Below, piece by piece: positions 1 to 10,735 of a DNA stretch of 64,000 nt (within the stretch, counting starts at the first letter, position 1; each line of letters begins with the position of its first letter). The stretch spans positions 176,894-240,893 of the forward strand of contig JAAOMT010000198.1 in NCBI GenBank assembly GCA_016748015.1. The letters run 5' to 3'. This stretch comes from Geosiphon pyriformis. Its lineage: Eukaryota; Glomeromycota; Glomeromycetes; Archaeosporales; Geosiphonaceae. The notes below the pieces were generated by a model. That model saw only the letters and a program-made list of their open reading frames with translations, ran no database searches and was not told the origin of the DNA. A program made the translations under genes and the position numbers.

Positions 1-1753
1 GATTACTCATATATGCAAGATAGTAAAAATGGTGGTTCCACTGAATATGAAAAAGCAATACGTTTCTTAGAAACAGGTTGCCATTGTGGTTGTTTATCAA
101 AGGTTCCCAGAGAAAAATTTGCCGAATTACGTGAAGCGTTTCAAGCTCTCTCCAGATCCGAGCAAGATATATTTTTAATGGCCCAACTAAAAGCAATGAA
201 TGGTGGAGAAATAACTGCCAGTCGACGTCTTAAAAAGAAAGCGCGTACTAATAAGAGAACTTTTTATTATTGAGATCGCAATACGCCACTTTGTCAGAAA
301 ACGTATCTCAATATGTTGGGAATTGGTCGCACTCACTTCGAAAACGTTAGAAATCACTTAGCGACAAACGGTATAATACCACGCGTTCATGGTAACATAA
401 AACGAATACCGCGATGAAAAACCAAAATAACAATTGATATAACCGTTGCTATCGCTGTGAAGAACTTTCTCGAAAACTATGCTGAAATTCATGGATTACC
501 AAGTCCTGGTAGAAATGTCAACCGAATTACGCTTGTATTTTTACCAGCAGAAACGAGTTACAAATCGGTCTATCGTGATTTTATTGCAGGCCTCGAAAAC
601 GATAGCTCGTTGAAGGTGTTAAAATATGATGCATTCCGCAAGTTATGGCACCAATTAACGCCTTATATTCAAATCATGAGTCCAAGAACGGATTTATGTG
701 ACACATCCCAACATTTTCGGAACGGCTTACAGTATAATGCTCGTAAGGAAGAAGAAGCGAGAGACTTACTAAAAAAATTTAAAGAGCATTTAGTTAAGGC
801 CAAATTAGAAAGAAATTATTACAACAAAAATACGAAATTGGCAGAAGAACAAAGAAAATTGGTAGATGATAATTACGCCGTAACAGGAGGTAAAGCTGAT
901 TATTGTAGCGTTGACGCGACTGCGCATTACAGTTACGATTGAGCGCAAAATGTTCACGTACCCCATTCCGATCAACAAGTAAATAAAATTTACTATCTCA
1001 GTCCGCGTAAAGTACATTTATTTGGCATCCAAGATGAAGCAGTACGCGAACAAATCAATTACGTTCTTGATGAGAATGAAATAATAGGGAAAGGCCCTAA
1101 TGGCACCCTGAGCATGGTATTCAATGGAATTAAGAGACTGAATAAAGGCGAAAAAGATTACTTGTGATAATGCGGGTGGTCAGAATAAAAATAATGCCAC
1201 CATTTGATTTTACCTATATTTAGTAATTTGCGGTTATTACGAAAGTATCGAATTAAATTTCATGGTACCTGGACATACCAAATTTAAGTGTGATGGTAGT
1301 TTTGGATTGATTAAAAAGCTTTATCGAAAAACAACAGTAGATTGTGTGGATCACATTGTTGAAGTTGTGAAAAAATCAAGTACAGCGGGATTAAACAAAG
1401 TTCAGTGTTATGAAAACGGCAAAGGCTTTCAATACTTAGATCTTAATTCCGTGTTGGGGATTTTTTTTAAGAAATTGAGTGGTTTACAAAAGTATCAGCA
1501 TTTTCTATTTGAAGCAGCTCAACCTGGAGTTGTCAAAGCCCAGCTGGTTGCTAATGGTACTTATACTGAATTTAATTTGTTAAAAACTAGAAAAGCAAGT
1601 GTTTCTGAAATTACCAAAGAAATTAAGTCCTTTTCAATCCTAGTACTAACCCCTCCGCCTTTGGATTACAGAAGGCAAGAATACCTTTATCACAATATTC
1701 GTCCATTTGTCCGGGATGAATTCAAAGATATCACTTGTCCAGTACCAATCTAA
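1..1753 (+). pseudogene. DUF7869-like transposon-type protein, disrupted, 5' end off the window
   Basis: The frame is open from base 1 and can be followed to TAA at 1751-1753. One frame runs from 1 to about 1160 through TGA codons at 271, 415 and 940. The next runs from about 1160 to the end through TGA at 1205, so there is a single frameshift near 1155-1170 in an A-rich stretch. Visible motifs include PRVHGN, ENYAEIHGLPSPGR, a cysteine pair in TDLCDTSQHF, HYSYD followed by QNVHVPHSDQQ, then CDNAGGQNKNNA and PGHTKFKCDGSFGLIKK. This order (DN.GGQNKN then GHTKF..D..FG) matches the large DUF7869 family that I know as transposon-like proteins in animals and early-diverging fungi. Every TGA falls where tryptophan would fit. 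The protein may come from a fungal mobile gene carried by an endobacterium, or may be a fungal copy damaged by G-to-A changes. No terminal repeats were found. Confidence 0.6.
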
Positions 1754-1803
1754 TCTATACTGCCAATAAATAAACATATTTATATTACCGAAGCTATAGA
1801 AAT

Positions 1804-2782
1804 ATGAATAATCAAAACAAAATTGATTCCCTTTACACTTTTATCAAAGAACAAGTCAAACTCAAAGGGAAAAAATTAAAAATCATTGCTGATTGAGATG
1901 AATGTTTACAATCTAATAAGCCATTTTTATTGTGAGAAGCTGGGAAGAAAAATCTTTCTTTTGGGGATTATTTTAAAAGATTTTGAAGCAAAGCTGAAAT
2001 TGCTACTCATAGTCCTAAAGGGCATGGTTCTATGATTAATGCTGATGTAATAAATTCATGATAATGATCTTATATTGATAAAGATGATCCTAATGAGAAG
2101 ACAAATATTCAAAGATTAGCTTCGGGAGAATTAAAAAGAATAAGAAATGAAAAGGAAACCCAGCATTGTAGTGAACAACATTCTTTTTATGATCGTTCCC
2201 CTTTTTTGTCTATTGCAAGCTTTAAAAGAAGAACTAATTAGTGAATTAATTATTGTGACAGCCTTTAAAAAAAAAGGACATGCGAAAGGTTATCCAGTGG
2301 GGAAAAAGAAAAAATTTGACAAAACTTGGGGACAATTTCCACAAGCCAAGGTTGATTTTATTGAAACTAAGGTTGTTTTAGAACAAGAATTAGTTCAACC
2401 TACGAGATGGGATTATATTAAAGAGCATTATCCCAATTTTGATTTATATATTGATGATCATCCCCTTTCAATTGAGAAAACTAGCAAAATTATTCCCAAC
2501 AGCTCTTATGTATTACCAAAATTTGCTTGTAACAATTATCTCGAAGCTCCCAATATTTACCATCTTGAGACTAGTGCTACTGATCTCAAAAAAGGAGACT
2601 TTGCCATTGCTGTCTTAGAGATGAAAAATAACCAGTTAAAGAAAAAACTAAAATTTCTGCAAATACAAGAGAGAAACAGTTGAGTTTTTTGGATGATAAT
2701 TAGTGGATCACTAATTTTTATCTTAGTTGCTTTAGTAGTTAAAATTACAATAGTGCAGAAAAAACGTTTTAGAAAGAATTAA
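1804..2782 (+). pseudogene. Code-4 bacterial-type hypothetical protein with C-terminal membrane anchor, disrupted
   Basis: From ATG 1804 the frame reads through TGA at 1894, 1933, 1984, 2059 and 2065 (all plausible tryptophans) and one genuine TAA at 2062. A frameshift near 2200 passes to a second frame that continues, through TGA at 2681, to TAA at 2780-2782. Features in order: a lysine-rich start; KIIAD(W)DECLQ, resembling a DxD phosphatase-type loop; LYIDDHPLSIEKTSKI, resembling a second acidic HAD loop; a short coiled segment rich in K/L/Q; and a C-terminal hydrophobic helix (about 2687-2745) followed by KKRFRKN. The layout suggests a HAD-like domain with a tail anchor, but I do not recognise the protein and assign no function. 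Composition and lack of introns differ from the fungal genes downstream. Confidence 0.5.
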
Positions 2783-2786
2783 AAAA

Positions 2787-3150
2787 TTACTGACAAAGCA
2801 ATGACAAAGATCAGATCAAGCCATTATTTTTCGTTCTTGGTAAATTCATAAGTGATTTTTCTTTGTCTAAATATTCCTGAAGAGTTTGGGTATCATTGAT
2901 TTTAAAAACGTATGGAGCAATTTTTTCTTCTTGAGCTTTCTTTAAAATACTTCTAATGGTGCTGTAATTCTTGGGTTCCATAGTGGATTTAATAAATAGT
3001 TCTATTTAGTCCTATTGTTCTTTGGTGATGGTTTTGACAAAAGAAGTGGGTTTTGTTTCTACCTTTTGACCAGTTAAGACCTTAATGGATTGTTTCAGCA
3101 AACCAGATATGGTTATTAAGTAGGCTATAGATTTTTCTTTTTTAATTACT
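2787..3150 (-). pseudogene. Short bacterial-type ORF remnant, code 4, unrecognised
   Basis: Read on the minus strand from about 3150 to TAA at 2787-2789, the frame gives a lysine-rich protein with KVLTGQKVETKPTSFVKTIT, then MEPKNYSTIRSILKKAQEE and a C-terminal LPRTKNNGLI. It has one TGA (2811-2813) that would be tryptophan, plus two true stops (3012-3014 TAG, 3006-3008 TAA) that break it. It converges on the preceding ORF with only 4 bp between stop codons. That spacing is typical of compact bacterial genomes and not of the fungal genes in this window. I do not recognise the family. Confidence 0.35.
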
Positions 3151-3484
3151 TATTAATGTAAATTAGTTTCATATATTTTATTTTTATATAGAGATAATCC
3201 TATATTAATCCTGTTATGGTTTATATTTATCATATTTTGGTATGATAAAGTGAGTATTAAAATTAACAAGTTCATAAATTATGAATGAGCACCATTATTA
3301 CTTTTCAAAATGTCATTAGTTATACTGGTCAATTTACAGTCACATCATAATCAGTTTCTTATTTATGTTATATAATCAAATGTTTACTTTGTTTGGTTTT
3401 GTTGTAGTCTGTCCCAATTTATATAATTTTTGTTTTTATTTATGTTTATATTTTAAAACTTATTTTTTTTTTATTATGCAATTA
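3151..3484. other. AT-rich spacer, no gene seen
   Basis: The stretch is AT-rich with short poly-T tracts and no ORF. It lies between the code-4 block and the 3' tail of LINE copy A. The A-rich end of the LINE (on the minus strand) probably lies around 3465-3485. The junction between endobacterial-type and fungal sequence must be in or near this spacer. Confidence 0.5.
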
Positions 3485-3598
3485 ATAAGTAAAGCCTAAC
3501 TGCTATCTAGTATATAGAACCAAACTAAGTGGAACAAACTAAATGCAGCTTACACACTTTCTACATATGGCCAGCCACTTAGACCAGACAAGATTACA

Positions 3599-6500
3599 CT
3601 ACACATTTATGTGAACAGAAGCATTACCATCCAAACCAAAAAAAAAATGGCATATTTTGTATCTACCAAAATTAATAGCAAAAAAATCAATAACACTAAG
3701 TATATAAACAACTTCATCTGACAACTTAGATACCAAACAATAAGATAAGCCTAAAACTACACTACTATCTCTGACCAAACCAGCCTTCTCTATATCCACC
3801 CTATGCTTGAATTTAACAGACTATACCTTAGTGCAAAACAATTTGACCACAAACCTAACATATTCAATAATAGCCAATAAGACTTTTTCTTTCTCTTCAA
3901 AAGCCAAAGTAGTCTCAGCATACCAATCTTTGAACACAAAACTCTTATATACAGCAATAAACAGACCCAAGTCCAAAGAACTATTTGAAAGTAAATGCAA
4001 GACAACTAATATAGGTGAGCAAGAAAAACTTACCAAAAACACTTATCTTTTAGCAGTATTGGCTAAAATGTTCTTACAAAGTTTAGCATAATTAGAACAA
4101 GCAAAAACATGATTAGACAACTTTATCTCTTTACATAGCAAGCATAGCACTCCAGAATAGTCCTTGTCATACAACCTTTTTTTGACTACTACAGACAACT
4201 ATCTATGTACTATTTTTATTAAATAGGTGTGCAAATTGCCTAAGCTCTTGCTAATAAATCCAGAGAGCATGTAAGAATCAAAATGTCAGACCTTTAAAGT
4301 AACAGTCCAATATATCTCCTTAATCATAGCACCCGGAACAATATTATAACCAGAACCAGCCTTCTAACGAGCATGGCAAATCAACCAATAAAGATCACAA
4401 ACAAAATAACAAGCATTGTCTGACATAACAGTATTCTCAGCAACCAAAAAACAGTCTTGAACTCCAACTGATAAAAAAATTGAAGAAAAAACGGCCTTTT
4501 TTGCCATTTTATCAGTCTTAATATTGCCTGGAATCCCTGAATGACCTTTAATCTTCACCTATTTAACCAAAATGTTTTTATTTTTAATAAAATTAACAAT
4601 ATGTGATCTTTTAATCCAGCACTGATTGTAAAAATCAGACACTGCAATTTAAGTCTCTAATACATAAGCATCAATTGTAGGTTGGCTGTCTGAATATAAA
4701 ATCACAAAACAAGAAAAAGAAACACATTCTAAGACTAAAGCAATAGCTTGTAATTCAGCCAAAGTAAAAAACAAAAGTTCAAAGACTCTAATCCCAATAC
4801 CTATATCTATAGTCAAAAAATAGACAGCTATATTATTTGTCATCTCAGCTGAACCAGTACCCTTTAAGGACCCATTTGTATAAACCTTAATACAATTTAA
4901 CCAAATTTCCAAAAGACTACTATGAACACCAGTGTAAGTCTCAGAATCCAAGATATTCAATGCTAATAACCCATGAGTTTTGGTGACCATGACCTTAGTG
5001 AAAGCATACTTGTCCATAAAATTAGCTGTTAGAGTAAACCAGTAAGGAACAAGGCCTCTTAAATCCAATTTCTTCCACTGCTGAAATGTTTTCCAGTCCA
5101 TTACTCTTTAGAAGTCTATCACTAAAAGCAATACCAAATTGTCTCAAGGAGAAAACAGAATTATAATACAAAGAATGACCCAGGATGTCAGATATCGGAA
5201 ATCTGTTAGAGCCACAAAAAGCACTGGGCAAATTGTTTACCAAAAACATCTTATTTTCCAACAAGATCCTTATTATACCAGTTAAAAAATTATTCACTGA
5301 ATTAATTTTCAACCTGACAGAATGCTGTAAAAAATTCAAAAAAAACCACCTCAAAACTTGTAAATCTAAAAATCTATGCTCAAATAAACATTCAAAAATG
5401 CCATAGACATTAAAAAAGAAAACCAGTGAAGCCAACTTTCCTTCAGATTGTATCTGCTCAAAAGATTTCAAATTATACAAAAAAAGGTGATGTAAAATCT
5501 TATTTGGAAAATTTCGCAGCAACTTAGCCTTAGATCTGAAATTTTTTTTGACCATAACATTCTATTTGTAACACACACTCAATGAAACATAACTAAACTG
5601 TATCCAATAGCTAACTATAGGCTGAAAAACAACCAATGCCAAATAAGAAAATTGTTTATCTGTAATAGCTTTTCTAAGCACCACATTTGAAAAAAATCTA
5701 ACATCTGTATGAGCTTAGACCAAATTAGGCTTGAAGAAACCCTCAATAGACAAAAAAATCCCTAAGTACCTATGTAATTCACCACACTTAGCAATTAAGA
5801 TTGGCAAGTCATTAATCAAAAGTGAAGCAGTCTTGACACCTTGATTGATTGAAATAGCCACTGTCTTATCATTATTAATAAAAATGTTATTAACAACAAA
5901 GAATCTACTAGCAATATCCAAAATATTCTGTGTAGAAGCTTAACAGCTCCCAACCCAAATAGTATCATCAACAAAAATGCCAGCAGCCAAAAAGAAAGTT
6001 CTTTCTTCAATAGCTTAAACTTGGCCAGTGTTTACTACAAACTTTGTATTAATATGGTATTCAAATAAGTGTTTTTGTTTCTTAATCTTACATAAAAATG
6101 GATCATAGAATATCCACCAAAGAAATAAAAAGAAAATCCCACCTTAATCCAACTTATCATGTATCCTGTAATCAATTGAGAGGCCAAAATTCATTATAAC
6201 TTTGTTAATACAATTCTCATAAATACTACTAAAAAACTTGATAAACTGACTGCACATCTTAATATGATGCAAATTAATTTTCAAATGATACCAGCCCATA
6301 GAATCATAAGTCTTGTGCATGTTTTACAATACCAACAAAGTTCTCTATTCTTTTCCAAAGCATCTTCAACAACAGAACCAATGGCAAAAATTAGAGATTG
6401 AGTTAAAGTACTTTTTAACACCAAAAAATTGTCACTATAAAAAACATTAAATCTGCTGTATGCTAAAAATATCCAATTAGAAAGAATCTTAAACAAGATT

Positions 6501-8266
6501 TTACAGGCTGTTTCAATTAGTGCAATAGACTTAGTATTGATTAAAACACTATTCCATTTATAGAATTTAGGAATCATTGAAACTCATGCTTTTTTCCAAG
6601 AAGTCAGAACTGTATTTGAAGTTAAGCACAAATTTAACAGCTTTAAGAGACAAGATAACACCTTATTACTACAGTGTTTTTAAAGTTCATTAGGAATCCT
6701 TAATAATCCAGCAGCTTTATCATTTGGCAAATTATTAATACACAAAAACAACTTTTTCATATTAATTATTTTATCACACCAGAAAAAGCATCATCATGAA
6801 CATAATCCAAAGACATATATTAATGAAACCAATGATCAGACATTCTTAGAAGAACTGACTGTTTTCTTGTCCACCTTTCTATAATTTTATCTACTTTAAG
6901 TTTTACCTCATCAGATTTAACCACCAATTTATTTTCAATTACTAAGTGATCCAAAACAACTTTGTAAAATAAATGTTCAAAAACACTCTTAATCATCTAT
7001 CTTTTGTTAGAACAGAAGTTATCCATATGACATTCAATTGTTTTCTTAATGGCAGCATTCTCAAAAGTCTTTAATTCAAGATACTTAGAATTTTGATACT
7101 TTTTCTTGACTATTGACAAATATTTGACCAGATCCATTAAACTCATACCAACCAGAACCATGTCAGCAATTTTAGAAGCCTCTACTTTATTAATATCTGA
7201 TCAGACTCTTATGAGATGGTCAAAATTCAGATGATCTTCAGAACTCCAAACTTTCACAATTTTAGCAACAAGCAGTTCCAATTTGAAAAACTTAAAAGAT
7301 TGTTTGTTTTTTGAACAATTATATTCACTATACCAATGTTTAGAAAACACCACATTAGCAACCTGTACTATGGCATTTTTTAGCACCACCCACATTGCAT
7401 CCAAATCATTATCACTCTTTGTACTCTTAAACTTGTTTGAACTGCCAATAACTCAGCAAAAGCTCACTCTTTAAAATGCAACCAATAGGCCTCATTTACA
7501 TTATCTATCTTAAATTTTCACTGGTCCCAATTGGCTTGTTTGTAAACACTATTAAGACAAGCATCCAAGAAGCCTCCCAAACCAACTATAACTGAAATTG
7601 TTTTATGATCTGTATCAAAAAATTCTGACATATTATTGACTATATACAATATAACAATAGAAGCCAGGTTTCCACTCACAAAAATAAAATTCAGCACTCT
7701 TTTAATGCCCTTAGAATTGCTCCAAATAAAAGTTTTGGCCAACAAATGTCCCTTAAAAGTATTAACAAGACCCAGGTCTGAACAAAACTTAAAATTCACA
7801 CTTCTTTTAGATTCATTAAAGTTACTATTCACGACAGTAAAAAAGCTAGAATTAACTGCTCTAGAGATTAAGGAGTTGATAAAAAAAGCTTGGCCAAAAT
7901 GTGTATTAACAGAAGCACCAGCATATAGGCCTAAGATTGTAATTAAAAGCTTGTTTTTAAACAAAAGATGAACAAAGATTAACTGACCAGGAACTTCATC
8001 CATCTTTGAAATATACAGAGCCAAAAAATTGTTAATAATAATGGCAATCTCAGCACCAAGAAAACTCACATCCAAACCAGAAGTAAAAACCCAAATTTCA
8101 TCAAATTTATTCATGATCTATGGCCAAATATTAGATCTTAATTTGATTTTTGTAATAATTGAAACCATATTTCCTAATTCTTTATGCCAACAAACAATGT
8201 CTTTCTGCTTGGTAGAGACATTGATACTCTGAACATTACACATAGCAAATTTTCAGATTAGATCTA
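3599..8266 (-). pseudogene. LINE copy A ORF2 (endonuclease, reverse transcriptase, RNase H), broken
   Basis: The endonuclease part reads MNKFDEIWVFTSGLDVSFLGAEI and NSNFNES, like APE-type nucleases. The RT part includes SVLINTKSIALIETACKILF and the palm motif region ending TIWVGS, with a FVDD-type catalytic pair around 5960. A GELHRYLGIFLS motif follows. The RNase H-like region contains VYTNGSLKGTGSAE and ALVLECVSFSCFVILYSDSQ, where an aspartate has become asparagine in TNGS. The end reads FFFGLDGNASVHINV before the stop at 3599-3601. Numerous stops and frameshifts show it is not functional. RT, endonuclease and RNase H activities belong to target-primed reverse transcription. Confidence 0.75.
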
Positions 8267-10150
8267 TTATTGAGAGGACAAAAGTGCCAAGGAATCTGAA
8301 CCAGTACACAAATAGTCCAATTTTAACAAAACAAAACCAACAGAAACCTTAAGAGCTGATAACTTTGATTTCAAGCTGTCCACCTTCATGGTAAAAATTT
8401 TTGAACTACTCGAACCAAGAGTCAAGGCCATATTTACAACAACTGAAAAAAGAGCCATGGAAAACATCTGCAAAGCATCCAAAATCATATTTAAATTTGA
8501 ATTTGAACTCACAGACTCAACCACAACAAGAAAAGAAGATCAAAAAACAGACACCAAAGACACCAGATTGACCAGACTTAGTTTCTTAATAACATCTAAA
8601 ACTTGATTAGCCAGAAACTCCAAAAAATATTCTAGTAAAGCCAAACAATTATAAATTGAAGAGCTTTTTTGAGCAACCAATGTGCTTCCCTTATTATTTA
8701 AGGCACCAGAAGAAAAAAAACCAGACCCAAAACCAGAACCAAGATGAAAACCACCAAAAGAAGAAGTAAGTGAAACTACTTACACCCAAGACTTGCCACC
8801 AAAGACAACAGAACAAGAAATAAAAACACTCTTTTTTACATACAACTTAGCCAGCTAAAGATGATATTTCTCTGAAATGACCTTTTTAACAGTTTTTGAA
8901 AACCTAAAGGTGGACACAGTTGGTGTGTTATACTTTAAAGTAGAATGACTGAAATGTCCACATCCTTCATAACAAACCAAATCTAGTCTAGTCCAAGAAA
9001 ATTTAATATCACCAAAAATTGGCTCAGTGTAATATGCAGATTTCATTGCATCTTTAGACTCAAAGCCAACCATAGCACAGCAAATTCTATTGCCAGAATT
9101 CAAAAAACAATTTATAATACAAGTTTTTTCACCAGCTTCTTTCAAAAAAGTGCTCAAATTATAAGCAGTTGTTCCTATAGGCAAAGTAAATAACAAACCC
9201 CTAAACTAATCTCTTGATGCCCATGTATTACAATCTCTTACAGTCATAGCTACACACACTAAGTTTTTCTCAATCAAGAAGGATTATTTAACAGCCAACT
9301 GTTCAGTCTGACTCAATTTGGTAAATTCTATCACAGTCTTTTGCCACATTCCAATAAATTGAATTTTGATTAACACAATTTGTCCAAATTCGACAACTGC
9401 GGCGACGATCATTTCCTTAAGTGTATTTATGGGAATTTTTTTAATTATTACAGCCCGATCTGAATGAATTCCATATTTCTTAAGATTGGTGTTTATAATA
9501 ATCCCTTTTTCTCTGGTCAATAATGTGGTCTTTTTCATGTTGTTTTCTGAAGTAAAGATAGATCTGATGATCTCTTCAAATTTTGAGGAGGTAATGGCTC
9601 CTCTAAAACTATTGACTAATAAAAAAATTTTTCTGATGAGTTGAGTTTTAGCTGTGGCAAATTTGTCTTTTACTGTTGAAAGATTAATGTCTAAAGCAAA
9701 TAATTTTTTAACCAACACTTCTACAAAAGTCTTGATAATCTTCAGGTCAATTTATTTTTTGTCCAGAAAAATGAGCAAGTAAGGAGAGAGAGCAACTTTA
9801 TTATCATCCACATAAAAATTGAGAGAACTAAGTGAGGAGCCAAATTAGCACCAATATTAATATGCTTTGTCTCGAGAATAGTAGCAGCCGAACCTAGAAG
9901 AGACCCATTAGTCATGCTAGTCATGCAAACATCCTTATCATTACCAAACAGACTATTTATATTAGAATACACACTATCACCAGGCCCAAATTTACTCAAA
10001 GAGATATCCTTCTTATTACCAGAATGTTTAACATTACTAAAGAACAACTTTCTTCTTTTAAGAAAAGAAATCATCAGTAGAACCATGAAAGGAATCTTTG
10101 GGAGTCTTCTTTTTAGACATGGACCTACTTGTAGTAATCTTCAAATTCAT
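8267..10150 (-). pseudogene. LINE copy A ORF1 (gag-like, CCHC knuckle), broken
   Basis: It starts at ATG 10148-10150 with MNLKITTSRSMSKKKTPKDS and has an in-frame stop soon after. Recognisable pieces include VKKLFALDINLSTVKDKFAT, a segment with VIIKKIPINTLKEMIVAAV (compare VVVKKIPVGTLAEAM in copy B) and LLFTLPIGTTAYNL. A zinc-knuckle-like C..CGHFSHS lies near 8960. ORF1 proteins of LINEs bind the element RNA. The region ends in LALLSSQ followed by ATAATAG. This aligns with an ATGATGG overlap in copy B, so the ORF2 start and the original stop have both mutated here. Several frameshifts separate the pieces. Confidence 0.7.
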
Positions 10151-10544
10151 AAAAAATGAGTTATTAAGTAAAAAAATATTGATATAAACTAACAAAAAAA
10201 ATATAAAAAATTTTTTTTTCAGAAAATACACTTTTTAAAGATTTTTAAAAGTAAGAAAAAAAAAAGTTTTTTAATAAATATATTATTTGATTTTTTGCTT
10301 AATAAATTTAAAAAATGAGTTTTGTATTTTTTATTATGTTTTTTATATTATTATTTTTAATTAAATTGAGTTTTTTTATTAATAACTTTTTTTATAACTT
10401 TAATATTTTTAATTATTTTGTTTTTAAATTTGAAAATAATAGTATTTACAATTTTATTTGTAATATTTATTTTTAATTTGACTATTTTTTTAGTTAATTC
10501 AATCAATTTTAGTAAATTTATTTTTTATTTTTTTATTAATGCAT
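10151..10544. other. AT-rich spacer between LINE copy A and LINE fragment
   Basis: This is almost pure A/T with poly-T runs and no ORF or gene signal. It may include the 5' UTR of LINE copy A, but nothing in it could be matched by eye to the 5' flank of copy B. Confidence 0.5.
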
Positions 10545-10735
10545 TTAATGAATGAAGTCCAATTACTATTTAGTACATAGAACCAAACTAAGTGGATCAA
10601 ACTAAATGTGACTCATGCATTTTCTATATGTGGCTAATCATTCAGGCCAGACAAGACAACACTATATATCTATAACAACACATGAATTATTATCAAAACC
10701 AGAAAAAAAAAAACAAGGCCAATAGCAGCCAAAAT
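10545..10735 (-). mobile_element. 5'-truncated LINE 3' end fragment
   Basis: On the minus strand the fragment begins with a decayed version of the ORF2 C-terminus (compare CHFFFGLDGNASVHI in copy A). It continues through a 3' UTR clearly similar to 3485-3610: both contain the stretch corresponding to plus-strand ATAGAACCAAACTAAGTGGA, then CAAACTAAATG and CCAGACAAGA. It has the same orientation as copy A and lies about 400 bp from its 5' end. Severe 5' truncation is the usual outcome of aborted target-primed reverse transcription. Confidence 0.75.

Larger units (their letters stand above)
1..3150. other. Candidate endobacterial (code-4) DNA block, possibly horizontally transferred
   Basis: Three consecutive decayed reading frames lie here: two on the plus strand, then one convergent on the minus strand. 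No introns are visible. In all three, most in-frame interruptions are TGA codons that become tryptophan under genetic code 4. TGA positions include 271, 415, 940, 1205, 1894, 1933, 1984, 2059, 2065 and 2681 on plus, and 2811-2813 on minus. TGG tryptophans also occur (near 646, 2328, 2407, 2690). Spacers of 50 bp and 4 bp between the ORFs look bacterial. Mollicutes-related endobacteria (Candidatus Moeniiplasma) that live inside arbuscular mycorrhizal fungi use code 4, so I infer an insertion of their DNA, or an assembly join. True TAA/TAG stops and frameshifts are also present, so the block is no longer functional. The right border near 3150 is only approximate. Confidence 0.5.
3485..10150 (-). 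mobile_element. LINE (non-LTR retrotransposon) copy A, nearly full length, decayed
   Basis: On the minus strand the element carries, in order: an ORF1-like region (about 10150 to 8267) with a CCHC-type knuckle; an APE-type endonuclease (about 8270-7500); a reverse transcriptase (about 7000-5700); an RNase H-like region (about 5100-4400); a C-terminal region (about 4200-3602); and a ~115 bp 3' UTR. The order and sequence match LINE copy B at 34660-42415, which lies in the opposite orientation. The frame is broken in dozens of places, so the copy is dead. The 3' end contains an ACTAGATAG-like motif, shared with copy B and with the short fragment at 10545, followed by an A-rich tail. No target-site duplication could be assigned with confidence. 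Confidence 0.85.

Noticed and set aside
805-1017. Minus-strand ORF rich in I/V/F
   Set aside because: Antisense shadow of the DUF7869-like reading frame.
1-3150. Nuclear copy of fungal mitochondrial DNA (fungal mitochondria also read TGA as Trp)
   Set aside because: None of the three ORFs resembles a mitochondrial gene, intron ORF or rRNA; the content fits a bacterial or mobile origin better.
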